Part shown: in pieces, positions 58,638-64,000 of the stretch | How the letters are laid out: each line of letters begins with the position of its first letter | Numbering within the stretch: the stretch's first letter is position 1 | From: Pokkaliibacter sp046614695 | GTDB lineage: Bacteria > Pseudomonadota > Gammaproteobacteria > Pseudomonadales > Balneatricaceae | Direction: 5' to 3' | Length of the DNA: 64,000 nucleotides | NCBI RefSeq assembly: GCF_046614695.1 | Contig: NZ_JBKKHQ010000014.1 | Location: forward strand, 124,001-188,000 | Translations under genes and position numbers: made by a program | The notes under the pieces: model-generated | What the model was told of the DNA's origin: nothing | The model's database searches: none | What the model saw: only the letters and a program-made list of their open reading frames with translations

Positions 58638-61379
58638 ATGATTGCATCTCTTATAAAAAAACTCGTAGGTAGCAAAAACGAACGCGAATTGCGTCGCATG
58701 GGCAAGATCGTCACTAAGATCAATAGCCTTGAGTCTGAACTGGAAGGTTTGGATGATGCTGCGTTAAAAGCCAAGACCACTGAGCTCAAAGAGCGTGTTG
58801 CTGGTGGTGAAAGTCTGGACGATATCCTGCCTGAAGCCTTTGCTGTTGTTCGTGAAGCTTCTCGTCGAGTTATGGGGATGCGTCACTTCGATGTGCAGAT
58901 GATCGGTGGTATTACTCTGCACGAAGGTCGAGTCGCAGAGATGCGTACCGGTGAAGGTAAGACGCTCGTAGGAACGCTGCCTGTTTATCTCAATGCTTTG
59001 TCCGGCGATGGTGTTCACGTCATTACGGTGAATGACTACCTGGCACGTCGTGATGCCGAGTGGATGAAACCCCTGTATGAGTTCCTTGGCCTAAGTGTTG
59101 GTATCATCGTTTCCGGGCAGGACTCCACAATTAAGCGCCTCGGTTACGCCGCTGATATTACCTACGGTACCAATAACGAGTTCGGCTTTGACTACCTTCG
59201 CGATAACATGGCCTTCAGTAAAGAAGATCGTGTGCAACGTGCACTCAACTTTGCCGTTGTGGATGAGGTCGACTCGATCTTGATTGATGAGGCGCGTACT
59301 CCCCTGATTATCTCTGGTATGGCTGAAGATAGCTCAGAGCTCTATCGTGCTTTCAACCGCCTTGTTCCACTGCTCAAACAGCAGGCGTTCACAGAAGATG
59401 AGTCTGTTGAAGTTGAACCAGGACACTTCACCGTCGATGAAAAGCAGCGTCAGGTAGAACTGACTGAAGATGGTCACCAGTTCATCGAAGAGTGGCTGAC
59501 TTCCGAAGGCCTGCTTCCTGAAGGTGAGAGTCTGTACGCACCTCAGCACTTGAGCCTGTTGCACCATGCTCATGCCGGTCTTAAGGCTCATGCGCTGTTC
59601 CGTAAAGATATTGATTACATTGTTCGTGGTGGCGAAGTCATTATCGTCGATGAACATACCGGCCGTACCATGGTGGGCCGTCGCTGGTCTGAAGGTATTC
59701 ACCAGGCAGTAGAAGCCAAAGAAGGCGTTCAGATTAACCCTGAATCCCAGACCTTGGCATCTACCACGTTCCAGAACTACTTCCGTCTCTACGACAAACT
59801 CTCCGGTATGACAGGTACTGCCGATACTGAAGCCTTTGAGTTGCGTCAGATCTACGGCCTGGATGTGGTGGTTATTCCTACCCACCGTCCAATTCAACGT
59901 AAAGACTTTAACGACTTGGTTTATCTGACCGAAGGTGAAAAGTTTGATGCTGTTGTCGAAGACATTCGTGAGCAGACCGCCGCAGGCCGTCCTGTTTTGG
60001 TAGGTACTGCATCTATCGAAACGTCTGAAGTCGTTTCCAACAAGCTTACCGCTCTGGGCATTAACCATAACGTACTGAACGCCAAGCAACATGAAAGAGA
60101 AGCTTACATCATTGCTGAAGCGGGCCGTCCTGGTGCTGTGACTATTGCTACTAACATGGCAGGTCGTGGTACGGATATCATGCTGGGTGGTAACTGGAAA
60201 ACTGAGCTTGATCAGCAGGAAAATGTGACTCCCGAAGCGGAAGCTGCTGCCAAAGCGGCCTGGGAAGAGCGCCACAGGAAGGTGCTGGATGCAGGTGGTC
60301 TGCACATCATCGGTACTGAGCGCCATGAATCCCGACGTATCGATAACCAGTTGCGTGGTCGTTCCGGCCGTCAGGGGGATCCGGGTTCATCCCGTTTCTA
60401 CTTGTCACTGGAAGATAACCTGATGCGTATCTTCGCTTCGGATCGTGTTCGCCAGATGATGGTAGCGCTGGGTATGAAGGAAGGCGAAGCCATTGAGCAT
60501 AAGATGGTTAGTAATGCCATCGAGAAGGCGCAGCGTAAAGTTGAAGGTCGTAACTTTGACATTCGTAAGCAGCTGCTTGAATTTGATGATGTTGCTAATG
60601 ACCAGCGTCAGGTCATTTACCATCAGCGTAATGAGCTGCTTGAGGCAGACTCCATTGGCGAGATGATCGCTGCTGTTCGTCAGGAAGTGCTTGCCAGTCT
60701 GATGGATCAGTTTGTGCCGCTTGCAACCCTTGAGGAACAATGGGATCTGGCTGGCCTTGAAGAGGCGCTGCAGCGCGATTTCGACCTTCAGCTTCCTTTG
60801 GCGCAGTGGCTTGAAGAGGATGAGCATCTTCATGAAGAGTCTCTGAAAGAGCGTATTGATCAGGCAGTGACCGAAGCGTATGAAGCCAAAGAAGCAGTAG
60901 TCGGTGCAGACACAATGCGTAGCTTCGAGAAGCAGGTCATGCTTCAGGTGCTGGATAATCTTTGGAAAGAGCACCTGTCGACCATGGATCATCTTCGCAT
61001 GGGTATTCACCTGCGTGGTTATGCGCAGAAGAATCCTAAGCAGGAATATAAGCGAGAGTCCTTTGAGCTGTTCCAGATGTTGCTGGACAACATCAAACGC
61101 GAAGTGATTCGAGTGCTATCGCATGTGCGCGTGAAAACTCCTGAAGAGGCTGAAGCTGAAGCACAAGCCTTGGAGCAAGCACGACGTGAAGAGATGGCAC
61201 GCCAGCAGATTGAGCTGCAGCATGAACAGGCTTCGGCGATGGCGGAAGAAGGTGATGCTGAGTCAGCAGAGCAGGGTGATCAGCCTTTCACTCGTGAGGC
61301 TCCGAAGGTAGGTCGCAATGATCTATGTCCCTGTGGGTCAGGCAAGAAGTACAAGCATTGTCATGGGCGTTTAGCGTAA
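58638..61379 (+). CDS. secA: Preprotein translocase ATPase SecA
   Basis: Motor ATPase that pushes unfolded precursors through SecYEG. 913 residues. Walker A G105-E-G-K108-T109 (MRTGEGKT), Walker B around D209-E210 (VVDEVDSILIDEA), VGTASIETSE and MAGRGTDIMLGG in the second motor domain, and the C-terminal zinc motif C897-P-C899...C908-H909 that binds SecB and lipids. The gap of 135 bases after lpxC contains no secM-like gene, so the E. coli type of SecM arrest control is absent here. Confidence 0.98.
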   Translation: MIASLIKKLVGSKNERELRRMGKIVTKINSLESELEGLDDAALKAKTTELKERVAGGESLDDILPEAFAVVREASRRVMGMRHFDVQMIGGITLHEGRVAEMRTGEGKTLVGTLPVYLNALSGDGVHVITVNDYLARRDAEWMKPLYEFLGLSVGIIVSGQDSTIKRLGYAADITYGTNNEFGFDYLRDNMAFSKEDRVQRALNFAVVDEVDSILIDEARTPLIISGMAEDSSELYRAFNRLVPLLKQQAFTEDESVEVEPGHFTVDEKQRQVELTEDGHQFIEEWLTSEGLLPEGESLYAPQHLSLLHHAHAGLKAHALFRKDIDYIVRGGEVIIVDEHTGRTMVGRRWSEGIHQAVEAKEGVQINPESQTLASTTFQNYFRLYDKLSGMTGTADTEAFELRQIYGLDVVVIPTHRPIQRKDFNDLVYLTEGEKFDAVVEDIREQTAAGRPVLVGTASIETSEVVSNKLTALGINHNVLNAKQHEREAYIIAEAGRPGAVTIATNMAGRGTDIMLGGNWKTELDQQENVTPEAEAAAKAAWEERHRKVLDAGGLHIIGTERHESRRIDNQLRGRSGRQGDPGSSRFYLSLEDNLMRIFASDRVRQMMVALGMKEGEAIEHKMVSNAIEKAQRKVEGRNFDIRKQLLEFDDVANDQRQVIYHQRNELLEADSIGEMIAAVRQEVLASLMDQFVPLATLEEQWDLAGLEEALQRDFDLQLPLAQWLEEDEHLHEESLKERIDQAVTEAYEAKEAVVGADTMRSFEKQVMLQVLDNLWKEHLSTMDHLRMGIHLRGYAQKNPKQEYKRESFELFQMLLDNIKREVIRVLSHVRVKTPEEAEAEAQALEQARREEMARQQIELQHEQASAMAEEGDAESAEQGDQPFTREAPKVGRNDLCPCGSGKKYKHCHGRLA

Positions 61380-61413
61380 AAGCGCGCTTTTGTACTAAGG
61401 CAATATGTTACAA

Positions 61414-61445
61414 ACAGCCGGGTTCGCCCGGCTGTATTCGTTTTT
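61414..61445 (+). terminator. Terminator of secA
   Basis: ACAGCCGGG (61414-61422) pairs with CCCGGCTGT (61427-61435) around a UUCG-type tetraloop, followed by ATTCGTTTTT. Confidence 0.8.
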
Positions 61446-61451
61446 AGCGCG

Positions 61452-61457
61452 TATAAT
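61452..61457 (+). promoter_or_regulatory. Candidate -10 element before argJ
   Basis: A perfect TATAAT 34 bases before the argJ ATG. No good -35 hexamer lies 16-18 bases upstream, since that segment is the secA terminator stem. Confidence 0.4.
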
Positions 61458-61490
61458 TGGCGACATTTATTTGATTCAAGGAGACTGGTT

Positions 61491-62708
61491 ATGGCGGTAG
61501 GTCCTGAAACGATGGCAGTCATGCATCCTGTAAAGGGTGTCGAGATCGGAATCGCAGAAGCTGGCATCAAGCGTCCTGGACGGCGGGATATTGTTGTGTT
61601 CTCGCTGGCTGAAGGTTCCAGCGTTGCTGGCGTTTTCACTCGCAATGCTTTCTGCGCAGCTCCTGTTCATTTGTGCCGCCAGCGTCTGACAGAAGGAAGC
61701 CCGATTCGCTACCTACTGGTGAATACCGGTAATGCCAATGCGGGTACCGGTCTTCAGGGAATGAAAGATGCCGTTGCCAGCTGTACAGCGCTTGCAGAAG
61801 CTGCAGGTGTTAACGCTGATCAGGTAATGCCGTTCTCGACCGGTGTTATTGGTGAGCCACTTCCGTTAGAAAAAATTACCAAGGCTCTTCCAACTGCTAT
61901 TAGCAGGCTTTCTCCTGAAAACTGGGAGAATGCTGCTTTTGGCATCATGACGACAGATACGCGCCCGAAAGGCTATAGCACTCAGCTGGAGCTGGGTGGT
62001 AAAACCGTGACCATTACCGGTATCAGCAAAGGCGCAGGCATGATTCGTCCTAATATGGCGACGATGCTTGGCTATGTGATGACTGATGCAAAAGTGGAGC
62101 AGGGTTTTCTGCAGCGACTGACCCGTGAGGGGGCTGAGTGTAGCTTTAACCGCATCACCGTGGACGGCGATACCTCGACCAATGACTCGCTCATTGTGGC
62201 TGCCACCGGCCAGAGTGGGGCCGAGATAAAAGAAGGTAGTGCTGATGCAGAAGCCTTCAAGGCGGCACTGCACGAGCTACTGATTAATCTGGCCCAAGCG
62301 ATCGTTCGCGATGGTGAAGGTGCAACCAAGTTGGTCACTATCAAGATCGAGGGTGCTGCGACGACAGAAGAAGCGCTTAAGGTGGGATATGCAATTGCGC
62401 ACTCACCCTTGGTGAAGACCGCGATTTCTGCCAGCGATCCCAATTGGGGGCGTATTTTGGCGGCTGTTGGTTATGCCGGAGTCGATAACCTTAATGTGGA
62501 TACTTTGCGCATCTGGCTGGATAGCGTTCGTCTTGTGGAAAACGGCGGGCGCGCGGCGTCCTACACTGAGGAACAGGGACAGTCAGTGATGAGTAAGGAT
62601 GAGTTCCAGATTCGTGTTGATCTGGCTCGTGGCGATGTTACCGAAACTCTCTGGACAACGGATCTGACCAAGGAATACGTTGCCATTAATGCTGACTACC
62701 GTAGCTGA
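61491..62708 (+). CDS. argJ: Bifunctional glutamate N-acetyltransferase/ornithine acetyltransferase ArgJ
   Basis: Enzyme of arginine synthesis that recycles the acetyl group from N-acetylornithine to glutamate and, in bifunctional forms, also uses acetyl-CoA. 405 residues. The protein cleaves itself at A190-T191 (NMATMLG), leaving Thr as nucleophile and N-terminus of the beta chain. Other family segments: FTRNAFCAAPVHLC, NTGNANAGTG, TVDGDTSTNDS, SDPNWGRILAAVGYAG. AAGGAG lies upstream of ATG 61491. Whether it also has the acetyl-CoA activity cannot be told from the sequence alone. The stop overlaps the next gene by one base. Confidence 0.96.
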   Translation: MAVGPETMAVMHPVKGVEIGIAEAGIKRPGRRDIVVFSLAEGSSVAGVFTRNAFCAAPVHLCRQRLTEGSPIRYLLVNTGNANAGTGLQGMKDAVASCTALAEAAGVNADQVMPFSTGVIGEPLPLEKITKALPTAISRLSPENWENAAFGIMTTDTRPKGYSTQLELGGKTVTITGISKGAGMIRPNMATMLGYVMTDAKVEQGFLQRLTREGAECSFNRITVDGDTSTNDSLIVAATGQSGAEIKEGSADAEAFKAALHELLINLAQAIVRDGEGATKLVTIKIEGAATTEEALKVGYAIAHSPLVKTAISASDPNWGRILAAVGYAGVDNLNVDTLRIWLDSVRLVENGGRAASYTEEQGQSVMSKDEFQIRVDLARGDVTETLWTTDLTKEYVAINADYRS

Positions 62709-63655
62709 TGAAAAGTATTCATGTGGTAGCGGCTGCGATTGTTAATGCAGCTGCAGATAAGGTACTGGTCGCTTTACGCCCTGAAGATAAGCATCAGGGC
62801 GGGAAATGGGAGTTTCCCGGCGGTAAGGTGGAGTCTGGGGAAACGCGCGAGCTGGCACTTGCGCGTGAGTTACAAGAAGAGGTCGGCATTACGCCGACTT
62901 CTCTTCGCCCGTTAATTTGTCTCGAACATCATTATCCGGATAAATCCGTCATTCTTGATGTTTGGCTGGTTTCTTCTTTCGATGGTGAGCCGCAGGGGCG
63001 TGAGGGGCAACCTATTGCCTGGGAAGCAATTTCGGAGCTGAAGCCTGAGCTTTTCCCAGCCGCAAATGTGCCTATCATTCGTGCCCTCCAGCTGCCTTCG
63101 GTGATGGCTGTTTCTCCTGAGTTCGAAGCTCTCGAAGATCTTTATCGCTGGGCTGAAACTGTTGTCGGTGAAGCTGGTATTCGCCTCGCACAAATTCGTC
63201 AGCCTCTCTGGCCATCAGATCAGGTGGCTCAGGCTGCTCGAGCGTTAAGTGCGAACTATTCTGCTGTTCAATGGCAAGTGAATACGACGCCAGAAGCCTT
63301 TGCCTTGCTGGCTGGTACCAAGAATCTCGGTCTCCATCTAAGTAGCCATGCTCTGCAAAAGAGCGACAAGGATTTATCTGTCGTTTTTGAGGATGTTTTG
63401 GTGAGCGTGAGTGTCCACAATCGCCAGCAAGTCATGGCTGCTCAAGCGATAGGGGCTTCTTTTATGGTGGCAGGTGCTGTCAACGAAACCCAAACTCATC
63501 CGGGTCAGGTTGGAATGGGGTGGCCCTGCTTTGCCGAGCTGGTCAAAGAAGCTGTGGTGCCTGTCTTTGCGATAGGTGGGATGCAGCGTGCTGATATTCC
63601 CAAGGCGTGGCAAATGGGTGGTCAGGGGATCGCAGCCATCAGGGACTTGCTGTGA
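62708..63655 (+). CDS. mutT: Nudix hydrolase (MutT-like) fused to a thiamine-phosphate-synthase-like domain
   Basis: A 315-residue two-domain protein. The N-terminal half (1 to about 130) is a MutT-type Nudix hydrolase with the full box G39-x5-E45-x7-R53-E54-L-x-E57-E58-x-G60; MutT removes 8-oxo-dGTP from the nucleotide pool. The C-terminal half (about 160-315) resembles TMP synthase/TenI, with LAQIRQPLW near the start and VVPVFAIGGMQ near the end, but the diphosphate-binding and Mg-binding segments look altered, so catalysis by this half is doubtful. This fusion is known in Pseudomonas and relatives. It overlaps argJ by one base and the next gene by four. Confidence 0.93.
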   Translation: MKSIHVVAAAIVNAAADKVLVALRPEDKHQGGKWEFPGGKVESGETRELALARELQEEVGITPTSLRPLICLEHHYPDKSVILDVWLVSSFDGEPQGREGQPIAWEAISELKPELFPAANVPIIRALQLPSVMAVSPEFEALEDLYRWAETVVGEAGIRLAQIRQPLWPSDQVAQAARALSANYSAVQWQVNTTPEAFALLAGTKNLGLHLSSHALQKSDKDLSVVFEDVLVSVSVHNRQQVMAAQAIGASFMVAGAVNETQTHPGQVGMGWPCFAELVKEAVVPVFAIGGMQRADIPKAWQMGGQGIAAIRDLL

Positions 63656-63891
63656 TTATTCCGCCAGATGCGCTATCAAGCGAGACCCTGAGTGCCATTC
63701 TGGAGGAATATGCATCCCGGGATGGCACTGATTACGGGGAAGTGGAATACAGCCTGGCAGATAAGGTCAGGCAACTTCATGCGGCTTTGAAGCGTGGTGA
63801 GGTCGTTATTGTTTGGAGCGAGATGGCTCAACAGGTCAACCTGATGAGCCGCGAGGAATGGAATGCGCGCACGGATGATGAACTTTACTGA
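63652..63891 (+). CDS. yheU: YheU family protein (UPF0270)
   Basis: A 79-residue protein of unknown function. Visible family segments: IIPPDALSSETLSAILEEY, RDGTDYGEVEYSLADKV, GEVVIVWSEMAQQVNLM. The start is GTG 63652, overlapping the stop of the preceding gene by four bases with AGGGA upstream; a longer open frame to 63607 lies inside the neighbour and would add residues not seen in relatives. Confidence 0.88.
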   Translation: MIIPPDALSSETLSAILEEYASRDGTDYGEVEYSLADKVRQLHAALKRGEVVIVWSEMAQQVNLMSREEWNARTDDELY

Positions 63892-63914
63892 GTCTCATCC
63901 CGTGAACACCAGGC

Positions 63915-64000
63915 TCAGACCCAGCTATCTTTGTGTGTCATATTCAGCAGGGCCTGCATTAACCCTGTTGCCGTGATTATGCCGCGAAGCTTGTTATTCT
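63915..64000 (-). CDS. 3' end of a probable CBS-domain protein (partial)
   Basis: The minus strand is open from the right edge to a TGA at 63915-63917, giving NNKLRGIITATGLMQALL and ten more residues. LRGIITATGLMQAL resembles the last strand and helix of a CBS domain (GIVTxxDL). Only about 27 residues are visible, so the call is tentative. The 23 bases between it and the convergent YheU gene hold no clear terminator. Confidence 0.42.
   Translation of the reverse strand, partial: NNKLRGIITATGLMQALLNMTHKDSWV

Noticed and set aside
59334..60326. Open frame of 330 codons antisense to secA
   Set aside because: Same reasoning: composition of an antisense shadow and no recognisable motif.
62708..63655. 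Nudix/TMP-synthase-like fusion as a novel fusion
   Set aside because: This two-domain arrangement is already known in Pseudomonas and related gammaproteobacteria.
1..64000. CRISPR arrays, tRNAs, insertion sequences, integrases
   Set aside because: None found on reading the non-coding segments; gaps are short and accounted for by promoters, leaders and terminators.

Overview
The window is a chromosomal segment of a gammaproteobacterium. The gene order hisG-hisD, degS/algW, zapE-rplM-rpsI-petABC-sspA-sspB, dolP-diaA-yraN-lpoA / rsmI-rnpB, and the complete mraZ-to-lpxC cell-wall/division cluster followed by secA and argJ resembles Pseudomonadales/Oceanospirillales chromosomes. A three-gene cytochrome bc1 operon and rnpB lying between rsmI and mraZ fit that placement. 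I cannot name the genus. No tRNA, rRNA operon, insertion sequence, prophage or CRISPR array is visible.

Region 1 (1-2.4 kb) holds the 3' end of murA and hisG-hisD. Region 2 (2.4-28.8 kb) is the unusual part: four giant genes, all on the minus strand, encode proteins of 1907-1978 residues. Their C-terminal halves resemble the AvrE/DspE type III effectors of plant pathogens. Three lie in a row (2416-20740); the fourth (22972-28782), much more divergent, is separated from them by degS/algW and a Nif3-family gene. Each gene appears monocistronic. All four start with GTG behind an AAAGG-type ribosome site, and three have an upstream promoter of the HrpL (hrp-box) type with exactly 15 bases between the two half-elements. 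No secretion apparatus, HrpL sigma factor or DspF-type chaperone gene is in the window, so these must be encoded elsewhere.

Region 3 (29-40.4 kb) is housekeeping: zapG/yhcB, zapE, ribosomal proteins L13 and S9 with a clear sigma-70 promoter, the cytochrome bc1 complex, sspA/sspB, then the minus-strand envelope cluster dolP-diaA-yraN-lpoA, divergent rsmI and the RNase P RNA.

Region 4 (40.4-58.5 kb) is the division and cell-wall (dcw) cluster: mraZ-rsmH-ftsL-ftsI-murE-murF-mraY-murD-ftsW-murG-murC-ddl-ftsQ-ftsA-ftsZ-lpxC. Most genes overlap by 1-11 bases. It starts at a sigma-70 promoter followed by a phased array of at least eight GTGG repeats, an unusually long MraZ operator. Region 5 (58.6-64 kb) carries secA, argJ, a Nudix/TMP-synthase-like fusion, a YheU-family gene and the 3' end of a probable CBS-domain gene.

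The backbone supplies peptidoglycan, division, respiration and secretion functions. The effector paralogues look like an accessory host-interaction module, tied to a type III secretion regulon through their promoters and set into an otherwise ordinary chromosome.
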